A stretch of DNA of 64,000 bases from an uncultured Bacteroides sp. GTDB taxonomy: Bacteria > Bacteroidota > Bacteroidia > Bacteroidales > Bacteroidaceae. Numbering within the stretch: position 1 is the first letter of the stretch; every line of letters starts with the position of its first letter. Under the pieces are notes generated by a model, which saw nothing but the letters and a program-made list of their open reading frames with translations, was not told where the DNA came from and ran no database searches. The DNA lies in the NCBI RefSeq assembly GCF_963666545.1, contig NZ_OY762899.1, positions 1,178,001 to 1,242,000 on the forward strand, read 5' to 3'. This document shows positions 1 through 8,674 of the stretch, in pieces. The position numbers and the translations under genes are program-made.

Positions 1-1404
1 TGTATTATAATAGGTATTCCAATAAGGGTTGCTATAGTAACTATTGTTCCAATTTACGCCTCTGTTATTCTTCAATTCATTGATATCAACTTGTCGGCCA
101 AACCACAAGAACTGCAACATCACTCCTGCTGCGCGTCCTCCGGAAGGACCGCCCGGTAAGTTAGGCGCATCTGTAACAATATAGTTGGCCGTAGCTCCTA
201 TCTTAATATTTTTAGACAGTTGATAATTGATATTCAGCGTGAAATTATTCTTTTTTATCTCCGTATTGGGGACCGTACCTTTTTGTGTTTGGTTATTAAC
301 GCCCAAACGAAAATCATGTTTTTCATCCGATCTGGCAACAGAAATTCCATTATCGTAAGTCACCCCCGTTCTGAAAAAATCTTTCACATTGTCCGGATGA
401 GCCACAAAGGGAACCGCCTCACCATTAGAGTAGAATTGAGGAATGAGCCTTCCATCCATCTTAGGACCCCAACTTTCGTCCACACCGTCATTCACTCCTC
501 CTCCTTTTCCGTTTACATAACTAAACTTTCCATTGGAACCCTGTCCAAACACATTCTGAAATTTCGGTAGCGTAGCCACTGTAGCAAAACTAACGCCGGA
601 GTTAACAGAAACGCCCAAACCTCTTTGCCCCTTACCTGTTTTAGTAGTAATCAAAATTACCCCATGAGCAGCTCGTGAACCATACAACGCCGCCGCATTG
701 GGACCTTTCAAGATACTCAAAGATTCAATATCTTCGGGATTAAGGTCAGCAATCGCATTTCTAAAATCACGCGTAGCACCGCCTACATTCAGTTGAGAAT
801 TATCTACCGGAATGCCATCTACAATAAAGAGAGGCTGATTATTTCCCCCAATAGAAGTTTCACCCCGAATAACGATGCGCGATGAGCCCATATCTCCCTG
901 CGAATTAGTGATCCTTACTCCTGCCACCTTGCCGGATAAACCATTGAGTAAATTACTTTCTTTATTATTCGACAAGTCACGGCTTTTGAGTTCTTGCGTA
1001 GTATAACCCAGAGATTTCTTCTCTCGAGAGATTCCCAAAGCTGTCACGACAACTTCATCCAATTGACTGATATTTTCTTCCAAAGTCACTATAAGTTGCT
1101 GCCCGCTGCGGGTCACCTGCACCTCTTTGGTATTGAAACCAATCAGACTAAACACCACTGTGGCAGGCAAGTTCTGGACAGCATTTAACGAAAACTTACC
1201 ATCGATGTCACTTACTGTTACGACAGCCGTTGTGGCAGATGTTTTTAGAGCTACGCTAACACCCGGAATACCCTGTTGCTGAGCATCCCGCACTTCACCG
1301 TTAATGACAGTCTGCGCATACAGACAGTACCCCGGCAGCAAGAGAAAAATGGTGAAGCAAATTCTTCTTATTTTATATTTCAAATTTATATTTGTACGTT
1401 GCAT
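1..1404 (-). CDS. SusC/RagA-family TonB-dependent outer-membrane receptor, N-terminal part (runs off the left edge)
   Basis: Reading leftward from ATG at 1404, 468 codons are open to the window edge. The protein starts with a basic and hydrophobic signal peptide ending near YCLYAQ. A carboxypeptidase-D-like regulatory domain follows (VINGEVRDAQQQGIPGVSV, about residues 27-110), then the linker LDEVVVTALGISREKKSLGY typical of SusC proteins, then the plug domain with GLSGKVAGVRI, QPLFIVDGIPVDNS and PEDIESLSILKGPNAAALYG. Such receptors form the outer-membrane channel of SusCD importers for glycans or peptides. The barrel, and presumably a susD gene, lie beyond position 1. The substrate cannot be read from this part. 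Family assignment is secure. Confidence 0.95.
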   Translation of the reverse strand, partial: MQRTNINLKYKIRRICFTIFLLLPGYCLYAQTVINGEVRDAQQQGIPGVSVALKTSATTAVVTVSDIDGKFSLNAVQNLPATVVFSLIGFNTKEVQVTRSGQQLIVTLEENISQLDEVVVTALGISREKKSLGYTTQELKSRDLSNNKESNLLNGLSGKVAGVRITNSQGDMGSSRIVIRGETSIGGNNQPLFIVDGIPVDNSQLNVGGATRDFRNAIADLNPEDIESLSILKGPNAAALYGSRAAHGVILITTKTGKGQRGLGVSVNSGVSFATVATLPKFQNVFGQGSNGKFSYVNGKGGGVNDGVDESWGPKMDGRLIPQFYSNGEAVPFVAHPDNVKDFFRTGVTYDNGISVARSDEKHDFRLGVNNQTQKGTVPNTEIKKNNFTLNINYQLSKNIKIGATANYIVTDAPNLPGGPSGGRAAGVMLQFLWFGRQVDINELKNNRGVNWNNSYYSNPYWNTYYNT

Positions 1405-1463
1405 ATTCTTAGTGATTTTTAATTTGTGATTTCTATTTAGTTAGTAACGATACAGAAAGCCCT

Positions 1464-1482
1464 CTGTATAAAAGGTATACAG
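1464..1482. repeat. Short perfect inverted repeat upstream of the SusC-like gene
   Basis: CTGTATA and TATACAG are separated by 5 bp. The repeat lies 60 bp before the receptor start, beside a plus-strand TATCTTTG (1484-1491). It could be an operator or a small hairpin in the 5' leader; nothing in the sequence decides between them. Confidence 0.4.
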
Positions 1483-1592
1483 TTATCTTTGCCGAGCTAA
1501 TGCACAGCAATAACAGAAAGATTAAAATGGTTATGAGAAAATGGAGTCTCCTCTTTAAACTTATAAGGAGTTGTAGAAGCTGTTGGAAGGAA

Positions 1593-1781
1593 TCAACAAC
1601 AAGTATTGGTGATGCACATTCGGATGTCCATACACATGGGAGTAGTGATAAGAGAACGTTGGCTTAATGCCGTAACAAAAATATGTTGGAAACGTCGGTT
1701 AATACCGTATAAAAAAGCGATAGAGAACGAAAAAATCTTCTCCAAGGGCCTTTTTTTGCGAATAAAAATCAGTGTATTCAT
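1593..1781 (-). CDS. Possible 62-codon Met/Cys-rich leader peptide upstream of the SusC-like gene
   Basis: An ATG at 1781 opens a 62-codon frame about 37 nt downstream of the predicted start of transcription from the -7 box at 1824-1832, and it ends 188 bp before the receptor start. The N-terminal half is basic and hydrophobic. The last 14 residues are MCMDIRMCITNTCC, with four Cys and three Met and a Cys-Cys pair directly before the stop. That composition resembles cysteine-sensing leader peptides known from other bacteria, but no clear attenuator hairpin was found after it. The gap of 490 bp between the flanking genes holds nothing else that looks coding. It could be chance; its use as an attenuator is inference. 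Confidence 0.35.
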   Translation of the reverse strand: MNTLIFIRKKRPLEKIFSFSIAFLYGINRRFQHIFVTALSQRSLITTPMCMDIRMCITNTCC

Positions 1782-1823
1782 TGTTCTTTTTTTTTAAATG
1801 GTGGTTTATCGAATAAATATAGT

Positions 1824-1864
1824 GCAAATGTATGCGGTAATTCTCACTTACGAAATACCGCATA
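1824..1864 (-). promoter_or_regulatory. Bacteroides-type -7 box overlapped by a 9-bp inverted repeat (candidate operator)
   Basis: On the minus strand 1832-1824 reads TACATTTGC, a perfect match to TAnnTTTGC. Directly overlapping and upstream is a perfect inverted repeat, TATGCGGTA at 1831-1839 and TACCGCATA at 1856-1864, with a 16-bp spacer that covers the -7 to -33 region. This is the layout expected for a repressor or activator site. The promoter faces the 62-codon ORF and then the SusC-like gene. Confidence 0.5.
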
Positions 1865-1894
1865 TATGGTATATTCATCACACAAAAAAGGTAA

Positions 1895-3112
1895 TTACTC
1901 TTCTTTCAGCAACTCATCGATCAATTTATTGAATTCTGTTTTGAACTCTTCATAAAATAATCCTGTGGCAGGACCATTAAAACCGGTGTGAATCTTACGC
2001 ACATGCCCCTTCTTATCGATAAAAATAGTAGTTGGGTAACTCTTCAATCCATCAATTTCGGGCAATACTTTTTTGTCATCACCAATCTTACCGGCAAAAA
2101 GGATGTCGTAAGTTGGTCCATGCTTCTTTACCAAATTTGAAAGTACTTTGTGCGCATATTCAGGATCGTTTTTACGTTCAAAGGCCAAACCAACGATTTC
2201 TACTCCGCGTTCTTTGTTCTTTTTGTACCAAGGAGCCAGATAAGACATCTCATCCAGACAATTGGGACACCAGCTCCCTAAGATAGATACCACGACCACC
2301 TTATCCTTATATTTAGCATCAGAAAGAGATACTAACTTATTCTCCAGATCAGGTAAACTGAATTTCAAATTCGTATAACCATCCTTTAATTGTGTAAGAC
2401 TGTATGGATCGGAAAGGGCAGCATCCTTATTACGCACCCCTTTAATCAACTGCCTGCCTCTGGAAGTGATAAATGCACCTTCAAAATGATCCTTATCTAT
2501 AAACTGCCCTTGAATGAGATATGGACTAAGCCCTGCAAAAGCAGAAAGACGAAAACCTGACTCATCAAGAACTCCTTCCAAAAAGCGAAGATCACCGGAA
2601 TTGGTGAGTATAGATCCGGTGAGCTTTGATCCCTGCTGACTAAAGATACCCACATTCTTACTGTCTCCTTTTTCGCCGACAAAATCAACATTCCATTTAC
2701 CATCCAGATTCGCAATAGCATTACCTATGGAGATAAAACGAGGTGTAATACTTCGTATCGCTCTAAACGAAACGCCCTGATCACCGTTAGCAAACAAGCG
2801 TCGAAACGTTCCATCAATAGTGTCGCCATGAAACACTCCACTTAGTTGTGTGTCATAATCCTGAATAGGAATAAAAACACTATCTTCCTTATAAGTTACC
2901 CCTTGAAGAGGCACACGTTCTGCCCCATTAATCAATGTAAGCACAGTTTCTTTCCCCGCATTACTTACTTCAAATACAAAAGGAATATTCCCTTCTTTGG
3001 TTATAAACTCAGCGTACCATTTGCCTTGCTTCAGTGAAGGATGGTTTTGACTATGACCACTTACAGCAAATGCTAGGACAGTTATCAGAAATATCGCATG
3101 TTTTATCATCAC
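1895..3112 (-). CDS. TlpA-like thioredoxin-fold periplasmic/envelope protein
   Basis: 405 residues. A signal peptide is visible (MMIKHAIFLITVLAFAVSG), followed by about 230 residues of beta-rich sequence without a recognised motif. The C-terminal part is an AhpC/TSA- or TlpA-like domain whose redox motif GSWCPNC lies near residue 280; the tail KSYPTTIFIDKKGHV supplies the cis-proline region. Proteins of this layout reduce or transfer disulfides outside the cytoplasm; the specific partner is unknown. A TAGCTTTG box at 3136-3143 places transcription start about 17 nt before the ATG. It ends 491 bp before the SusC-like gene and has its own promoter, so it is probably a separate unit. Confidence 0.85.
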   Translation of the reverse strand: MMIKHAIFLITVLAFAVSGHSQNHPSLKQGKWYAEFITKEGNIPFVFEVSNAGKETVLTLINGAERVPLQGVTYKEDSVFIPIQDYDTQLSGVFHGDTIDGTFRRLFANGDQGVSFRAIRSITPRFISIGNAIANLDGKWNVDFVGEKGDSKNVGIFSQQGSKLTGSILTNSGDLRFLEGVLDESGFRLSAFAGLSPYLIQGQFIDKDHFEGAFITSRGRQLIKGVRNKDAALSDPYSLTQLKDGYTNLKFSLPDLENKLVSLSDAKYKDKVVVVSILGSWCPNCLDEMSYLAPWYKKNKERGVEIVGLAFERKNDPEYAHKVLSNLVKKHGPTYDILFAGKIGDDKKVLPEIDGLKSYPTTIFIDKKGHVRKIHTGFNGPATGLFYEEFKTEFNKLIDELLKEE

Positions 3113-3135
3113 TCTATCTATTTATTATTAGAACA

Positions 3136-3143
3136 CAAAGCTA
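3136..3143 (-). promoter_or_regulatory. -7 box (TAGCTTTG) for the TlpA-like gene
   Basis: Matches TAnnTTTG on the minus strand and is correctly placed 24 bp before the ATG at 3112. The -33 element is not obvious. Confidence 0.45.
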
Positions 3144-3308
3144 GTTATTCTGTTCCAATTATAAATACCCGAAGTATGGTATTTATTTCACCTAAAGATG
3201 GTAATAGTCTCCTCGTTATCGCTTACGCCAAGTACTTTTTTCTAAGAGAGAAAAGGAAAATCCCTCTGATTGTTTCTCCATAAACGCACAGTCTATCAAA
3301 AAAAGATG

Positions 3309-3317
3309 TACTTTTGC
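3309..3317 (+). promoter_or_regulatory. -7 box (TACTTTTGC) for the GT2 gene
   Basis: A perfect TAnnTTTGC 27 bp before the ATG at 3344. It gives a short leader of roughly 20 nt. Confidence 0.5.
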
Positions 3318-3343
3318 AGCATTAAAATATTTCAAAGAAATAT

Positions 3344-4522
3344 ATGGAAGCATTAGCATTCAATAGCACCGATTTGATCCTTTTGTCAGTTTCTGGCACG
3401 TTACTGATCATTCAGGCTCTCTATTATCTTGGCCTATATAATCGGATACATATCAATAATCGTACTGTAAAGAGAGGTGACGTGCACTTCACCCAAGAAT
3501 TGCCACCACTATCGGTGATTATTTGTGCACGAAATGAATCGGAGAACCTGCGGAACTTTCTACCAGCCGTATTAGAGCAGGATTATCCTGATTTTGAGGT
3601 AATCGTGATCAATGACGGATCGACGGATGAAAGCGAAACTCTCTTAAACTCTTTAGAAGAGAAATATCATCACTTGTATCACAGTTTCACTCCCGAGGAT
3701 TCGAAATACATCAGCCGTAAGAAACTGGCCCTGACATTGGCTATTAAAGCAAGCAAACATAACTGGCTCGTACTGACAGAAGCTAATTGCCAACCTGCCA
3801 GCAACCAATGGCTGCGATTGATGGCTCGCAACTTTACCTCACGAACAGAAGTTGTATTGGGATACAGCGGTTACGAACGCGGCAAAGGATGGCTACACAA
3901 ACGGGTGGCTTTTGATTCGCTATTTACTTCACTCTCCTATTTGGGATGGGCTTTGGCAGGAAAACCTTATATGGGACTCGGACGCAATATGGCCTACCGT
4001 AAGGAGCTTTTTTTCAAAGAAAAAGGATTTTCTGCTCACCTAAACTTGCAACGCGGAGACGATGATTTGTTTATTAACCAAGTGGCAAAAGGAAGTAATA
4101 CGCGTGTGGAAACAGATGTGAATGCAACCATGAGAATGCAACCAATAGAGTACTATAGAGAGTGGAAAGAAGAAAAAGTAAGCTACATGGCTACTTCAAA
4201 GTATTATAGAGGCATCCAGCATGATTTAAACCTACTAGGATTAGAGATTATAAGCCGCTTACTACTTCATATACTATTTGTAACGACCGTGGTATTGAGT
4301 ATTTTGAGTTCTCACTGGCTGGTGCTGGGCATCGCATTTGTGATATGGGCATTACGTTACACGATGCAAGCCATAATCATCAACAAAACAGCCACAGAGA
4401 TGGGAGAAAAAAGACATTATTACTTCACCCTACCTATCTTTGACTTTCTGCTTCCACTACAATCGTTGGGCTTCAAACTGTATCGTTTATACAGAGGAAA
4501 AAGCGACTTTATGAGAAGGTGA
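3344..4522 (+). CDS. Membrane glycosyltransferase, GT2 family
   Basis: 392 residues. One N-terminal membrane segment (about residues 13-33) precedes the GT2 catalytic domain: LSVIICARNESENLRNFLP, the nucleotide-binding VIVINDGSTDES (about 85-96), RGDDDLF (about 233) and YYREWKEEKVSY, in the place of the QxxRW motif. Two or three C-terminal membrane helices (about 300-345 and 360-380) anchor it. This is the layout of processive or polyprenyl-dependent sugar transferases acting at the inner membrane. No neighbouring polysaccharide genes show the product. It converges with the permease gene at only 20 bp. Confidence 0.88.
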   Translation: MEALAFNSTDLILLSVSGTLLIIQALYYLGLYNRIHINNRTVKRGDVHFTQELPPLSVIICARNESENLRNFLPAVLEQDYPDFEVIVINDGSTDESETLLNSLEEKYHHLYHSFTPEDSKYISRKKLALTLAIKASKHNWLVLTEANCQPASNQWLRLMARNFTSRTEVVLGYSGYERGKGWLHKRVAFDSLFTSLSYLGWALAGKPYMGLGRNMAYRKELFFKEKGFSAHLNLQRGDDDLFINQVAKGSNTRVETDVNATMRMQPIEYYREWKEEKVSYMATSKYYRGIQHDLNLLGLEIISRLLLHILFVTTVVLSILSSHWLVLGIAFVIWALRYTMQAIIINKTATEMGEKRHYYFTLPIFDFLLPLQSLGFKLYRLYRGKSDFMRR

Positions 4523-4541
4523 TCAACACCGCCTTCTCAGT

Positions 4542-5786
4542 CTATTCATAGCGCATGGAAGTGGCCGGATTGATTTTGGTGATAAGATAAGAAGGGCCAA
4601 GTAGCATGAGAACAGAAACCAGTAACGTACCTATATTAATAAGTAGGAAAAGCCAAATATTAAAAGAGACAGGTACCGTATCTACATAGTACGTTTCAGG
4701 ATCAAGTTTGAAGAGGCCGAACTGTGACTGAACAAAGTAAAATGCCAACCCAATAAGATTTCCCCACAGCATCCCTTTGCCTATTAAGAAAACAGAGAAC
4801 CACAGAAAGACCTTACGTATGGTGAAATTATTAGCACCCAAAGCTTTGAGCACTCCGATCATGTTGGTTCTTTCGAGAATAATAATCAGCAAACCCGAAA
4901 TCATCGTAAAGCCTGCCACACCAACCATTAGCAGAAGGATAACCCACACATTCAGATCGAGCAAACCGAGCCATGCAAATATCTGCGGATTAAGCTGTTC
5001 GATATTTCGCACATAATACACCCCGCCCATATAATCGAACTGGTTATCTGTGTCACCGGCTATTTTGTATGTTGTTTCTTCAAGCTTATCATAATCCTTT
5101 ACCTGCAACTCTACTCCGCTTACCTGACCGGGTTCCCAACCATTCAAGCGGTTCACCATGCAAATGTCCGTCAATAAAAACAAGTTATCATATTCCGAGA
5201 AGTTCGTTTGATAAATACCTTTAATTGTCAATCTGCGGGCACGCACATCATCTTGTATATAATAGGTATATATCTTATCTCCAAGCTTCAACTTCAACTT
5301 ATTGGCCAATGTTTTGGAGATAAGTACCTGATTGGTAGAAGCAGAATCACTAAAGGCAGGCATCTCCCCTTCCACCAGATGCTCACGAAAGAAAGTAGGA
5401 TCGAATTCCGGTCCCACTCCTTTTAAGACCATCCCCTGAAAGGCCTCGTCCGTCTTGATCATTCCCGGTTTTGTTGAGTAACGTTGCACATGCTTCACCT
5501 CCGGATAATCGGACAAGGCAGCCATCATGCTATCATTGACCAAAACAGGACGTGTCTCATATGAACGCACAGCATCAAAATTACTGATTTGAATGTGCGA
5601 CCCAAAGCCTATCACCTTGTTGCGTACCTCATTTTTAAAACCAATAACCACAGCAACAGAGATAATCATCACCGCCAAACCAATGGCAATGCCAAACATG
5701 GCGATGAGAACAGCAGGACGAGAGACCTGCTTACCTCCATCTGTGTCACGATAAATTCGTTTTGATATAAATAAAGCCAGATTCAT
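4542..5786 (-). CDS. FtsX-like ABC-transporter permease (LolC/LolE or MacB type)
   Basis: 414 residues: an N-terminal membrane helix (about 25-50) follows the short cytoplasmic start MNLALFISKRIYRD. A large periplasmic MacB-like domain is next, then three C-terminal helices (about 275-300, 325-350, 375-405) carrying the FtsX motif MISGLLIIILERTNMIGVLKALGAN. That last motif is typical of LolC/LolE, which extract lipoproteins from the inner membrane with the ATPase LolD; no lolD is adjacent. A strong GGAGG precedes the ATG. It lies 36 bp downstream of the aminotransferase gene and is probably co-transcribed with it. Confidence 0.88.
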   Translation of the reverse strand: MNLALFISKRIYRDTDGGKQVSRPAVLIAMFGIAIGLAVMIISVAVVIGFKNEVRNKVIGFGSHIQISNFDAVRSYETRPVLVNDSMMAALSDYPEVKHVQRYSTKPGMIKTDEAFQGMVLKGVGPEFDPTFFREHLVEGEMPAFSDSASTNQVLISKTLANKLKLKLGDKIYTYYIQDDVRARRLTIKGIYQTNFSEYDNLFLLTDICMVNRLNGWEPGQVSGVELQVKDYDKLEETTYKIAGDTDNQFDYMGGVYYVRNIEQLNPQIFAWLGLLDLNVWVILLLMVGVAGFTMISGLLIIILERTNMIGVLKALGANNFTIRKVFLWFSVFLIGKGMLWGNLIGLAFYFVQSQFGLFKLDPETYYVDTVPVSFNIWLFLLINIGTLLVSVLMLLGPSYLITKINPATSMRYE

Positions 5787-5822
5787 TCCTTTTCCTCCCT
5801 AATGTAACGATACATAAGTCGA

Positions 5823-7022
5823 TTATTCCACCCTTCCCGGATATGCCTCCAATGCTTTTTGAAGGATAAAAAGCGCACGATTCAAGTCTTCCTTCTTCAA
5901 TACATAAGCAATACGTACTTGATTGTAACCGGAACCGGGCGTAGTATAAAAACCCGAAGCCGGAGCCATGAATACCGTTTGCCCTTCATACTCAAAATCA
6001 GAGAGACACCAAGAGCAGAATTTATCAGAATCATCTACCGGAAGCTTAGCAACAGTGTAAAAAGCACCCATCGGTATGGGAGAATAAACTCCCGGAATAC
6101 GATTTAGGCCGTCGATCAGGCATTTGCGTCGCTCTACATATTCATCATACACCTCTCTCGAGTACTCCTCGGGAGCATCAAGAGAAGCTTCAGCAGCAAT
6201 CTGACCTATCAAAGGAGGACTCAGACGGGCCTGGCAGAATTTCATCACAGCATCGCGTATCTCTTTGTTTTTAGTGATAAGAGCACCAATACGGATACCG
6301 CATTCGGAATAACGCTTAGATACCGAATCAATCAATACCACATTATTCTCGATTCCCTCCAGATGGCAAGCTGAAATATAAGGTGAACCGGTATAGATAA
6401 ACTCGCGGTAGACCTCATCAGAGAATAAGAAAAGATCATATTTCTTCACCAAGTCGCGAATCTGATTCATCTCGCGGCGAGTATAGAGGTATCCGGTTGG
6501 ATTGTTGGGGTTGCAAATAAGAATGCCCTTTGTACGCTCATTAATGAGCTCCTCAAACTTCTCTACTTTAGGAAGAGAAAAACCCTCTTCGATGGTAGTG
6601 GCAACGGTGCGTATTTTCGCTCCCGCTGATATGGCAAAAGCCATATAGTTGGCATAAGCCGGCTCGGGCACAATGATCTCATCACCCGGATTCAGACACG
6701 AAAGGAAGGCAAAGAGCACCGCTTCCGAACCACCGGTAGTGACGATAATATCGTCTGCCGTCAGATTGATATTGAATTTCTTATAATAAACGGTAAGTTT
6801 CTCGCGATAGCTTCTATATCCGGCACTAGGACTGTACTCCAGCACAGTACGGTCTATATTGCGTATCGCATCAATCGCGGCCTGAGGAGTTGGCAAATCG
6901 GGTTGACCAATGTTCAGGTGAAAAACCTGCACCCCACGTTGCTTGGCAGCATCAGCCAGGGGAGCTAGTTTTCTGATAGGAGATGCAGGCATCTCATTAC
7001 CGCGAATGGAGATAGTTGGCAT
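5823..7022 (-). CDS. PLP-dependent aminotransferase, class I/II (aspartate aminotransferase fold)
   Basis: 399 residues from ATG 7022. An in-frame ATG 20 codons upstream would sit next to the -7 box, so the shorter start is preferred. Recognisable family motifs are LNIGQPDLPTPQ near the N-terminus, GGSEAVLFAF, the NPNNPTG motif at 171-177, FSDEVYREF for cofactor binding, and SVSKRYSECGIRIG with the Schiff-base lysine K236. Members transfer amino groups between amino acids and 2-oxo acids in the cytoplasm. Specificity cannot be read from sequence. The gene heads a likely two-gene unit with the FtsX-like permease. Confidence 0.92.
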   Translation of the reverse strand: MPTISIRGNEMPASPIRKLAPLADAAKQRGVQVFHLNIGQPDLPTPQAAIDAIRNIDRTVLEYSPSAGYRSYREKLTVYYKKFNINLTADDIIVTTGGSEAVLFAFLSCLNPGDEIIVPEPAYANYMAFAISAGAKIRTVATTIEEGFSLPKVEKFEELINERTKGILICNPNNPTGYLYTRREMNQIRDLVKKYDLFLFSDEVYREFIYTGSPYISACHLEGIENNVVLIDSVSKRYSECGIRIGALITKNKEIRDAVMKFCQARLSPPLIGQIAAEASLDAPEEYSREVYDEYVERRKCLIDGLNRIPGVYSPIPMGAFYTVAKLPVDDSDKFCSWCLSDFEYEGQTVFMAPASGFYTTPGSGYNQVRIAYVLKKEDLNRALFILQKALEAYPGRVE

Positions 7023-7079
7023 GATTTTAATGTATAAATTACAAAATGATAAATAACAAATTGTTTTAATTTGAAGCCG

Positions 7080-7087
7080 CAAAGATA
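7080..7087 (-). promoter_or_regulatory. -7 box (TATCTTTGC) for the aminotransferase gene
   Basis: Matches TAnnTTTG on the minus strand, 58 bp before the chosen start at 7022. It supports that start over the one at 7082, which would overlap the box. Confidence 0.5.
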
Positions 7088-7191
7088 AAGTATCGAGGGT
7101 TACTAAGCAAACAAATACTTAACAAAATGAATGAATGTTATACCTAATGCAAGTTTTGTAGCCGAGTAAATGTATATTCAAAAGAAATACA

Positions 7192-7200
7192 TACATTTGC
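7192..7200 (+). promoter_or_regulatory. -7 box (TACATTTGC) for the isomerase-like gene
   Basis: A perfect TAnnTTTGC lying between two possible ATG codons (7170 and 7230), which makes 7230 the only start inside the transcript. Confidence 0.5.
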
Positions 7201-7229
7201 TTCAGATTGGACCCATAAACAATAACATA

Positions 7230-8465
7230 ATGATCCTAAACCTCATCACGTTCTCATCCATCTTACACAAACAAGCATCGGTAAGAAGCTCTCACGAAGT
7301 TATTTTGAGCGAATTAGAAAAATATTTCACGATCAATATCATTGATTACACAGAAGTTCATAAACTGGCCAACGATGATTTCAGCATTGTCTTTATTGCT
7401 ACCGGAGGAGTAGAGAAGCTTGTCGTTCAAGAATTTGAACTACTTCCACGCCCCACTATACTATTGGCTGATGGCATGCAAAACTCTTTGGCAGCTGCCC
7501 TCGAAATTTCGTCGTGGATACGAAGTAGAGGCTTGAAATGTGAAATCCTGCACGGAGAGACATCGTCCATCGTACTGAGCATTAACAGACTATATAACAA
7601 CTTCAAAGCACAACGCATACTAAGCGACACGCGCATCGGAGTTCTCGGAACTCCTTCTTCATGGCTCATAGCAAGCAATGTGGATTATTTGTTGGCTAAG
7701 CGCCGTTGGAAAGTGGAGTACGTTGACATACCATTGGAACGTGTTTACGAACAGTTTGATCGCATCACTGAAGATGAAGTAGGCCAAGCTTGTGCCGATT
7801 TTGCGGCCAAAGCATTAGCCTGTCGGGAAGCAAGTCCTGAAGATTTAATCAAAGCGATGCGTCTCTATCGAGCAGTGAAGAACATATGTGAAGAAGAAAA
7901 ACTAGATGCACTCACGCTCAGTTGTTTTAAACTGATAGAATACACCGGAACCACAGGCTGCCTGGCTCTTTCTTTGCTCAATGATGAAGGTATTGTGGCC
8001 GGATGCGAGGGAGATCTACAAGCAATTTTTACTCTCTTAGCCATAAAGGCGCTTACAGGAAAAATCGGGTTCATGGCCAATCCTTCTATGGTGAACACCC
8101 GAAACAAGGAAATTGTACTGGCACACTGCACTATCGGCACCAAGCTGACAGAGCAATATATCATCAGAAACCATTTTGAGACAGAAAGCGGCATAGGTAT
8201 TCAGGGCATCATGCCAACAGGAGATGTAACCATCGTGAAATGTGGAGGTGAATGTCTGGATGAATATTATCTATCATCGGGTAGGCTAACCGAAAACACC
8301 AACTACATCAATCTTTGCCGTACTCAGATACGGGTAAAAATGAATACAAGCGCCGACTATTTCCTTAGGAATCCACTCGGTAATCATCACATTGTGGTGC
8401 AAGGTAATCACGAAGAAGCAATCAATGACTTTTTGCAAGTGAACAGCTGCAAAAGAACAGAATAA
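7230..8465 (+). CDS. L-fucose isomerase-like protein (FucI/AraA superfamily)
   Basis: 411 residues from ATG 7230. The N-terminal half is alpha/beta with Rossmann-like segments (IGVLGTPSSWLIAS, WKVEYVDIPLERV). The middle has LDALTLSCFKLI and GCEGDLQAIFTLLAIKALTGK, and the C-terminal part has LAHCTIGTKL, the histidine-containing segment typical of the fucose isomerase C-terminal barrel. Relatives interconvert aldoses and ketoses using Mn2+. It is shorter than classical FucI (about 590 residues) and resembles the smaller COG2407 group. No fuc genes flank it, so the substrate is unknown. The N-terminal start follows from the promoter position. Confidence 0.75.
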   Translation: MILNLITFSSILHKQASVRSSHEVILSELEKYFTINIIDYTEVHKLANDDFSIVFIATGGVEKLVVQEFELLPRPTILLADGMQNSLAAALEISSWIRSRGLKCEILHGETSSIVLSINRLYNNFKAQRILSDTRIGVLGTPSSWLIASNVDYLLAKRRWKVEYVDIPLERVYEQFDRITEDEVGQACADFAAKALACREASPEDLIKAMRLYRAVKNICEEEKLDALTLSCFKLIEYTGTTGCLALSLLNDEGIVAGCEGDLQAIFTLLAIKALTGKIGFMANPSMVNTRNKEIVLAHCTIGTKLTEQYIIRNHFETESGIGIQGIMPTGDVTIVKCGGECLDEYYLSSGRLTENTNYINLCRTQIRVKMNTSADYFLRNPLGNHHIVVQGNHEEAINDFLQVNSCKRTE

Positions 8466-8528
8466 ATGAGCAAGGCAAATACCTCATCGGTATAAACTTG
8501 ACCCTAATTGTATCTATTTTGGAGCATG

Positions 8529-8627
8529 CTCCACAGGCCTTCTGAGAGGGGTTTGTTGAATGTCCGCTTTCAACGTGTTGAACGTCCGCGATCAGCGTGT
8601 TGAAAGCGGACATTCAACATGCTGAAG
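8529..8627. repeat. 22-bp-period palindromic intergenic element, copy A
   Basis: A constant flank (8529-8554, with ACAGGCCTTCTGAGAGGGG) is followed by three 22-bp units at 8555-8576, 8577-8598 and 8599-8620 and a partial fourth (GCTGAAG). Units 1 and 2 share GTTGAAnGTCCGCnnTCA. The first 20 nt of units 1 and 3 are exact reverse complements, so the transcript would fold into a 20-bp stem with unit 2 as loop. It lies between convergent genes. Thirty of 33 bases across the flank and first unit match copy B at 31748-31854. A 12-bp palindrome, GGAGCATGCTCC, sits just before it (8521-8532). Confidence 0.85.
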
Positions 8628-8674
8628 TCACATCTTCTCTTTTTACACGCTTACTTGTAAATAATAAGAAACAA

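Noticed and set aside
1500-1667. 55-codon plus-strand frame after the TATCTTTG box
   Set aside because: The ATG lies within about 10 nt of the box with no ribosome site, and the protein has no recognisable pattern.
7170-7229. Longer N-terminus of the isomerase-like protein
   Set aside because: The -7 box at 7192-7200 lies inside this stretch, so the first ATG would not be in the transcript.
8521-8532. GGAGCATGCTCC palindrome as an independent operator
   Set aside because: It lies at the 3' side of two convergent genes next to the 22-bp element and is more likely part of that structure.
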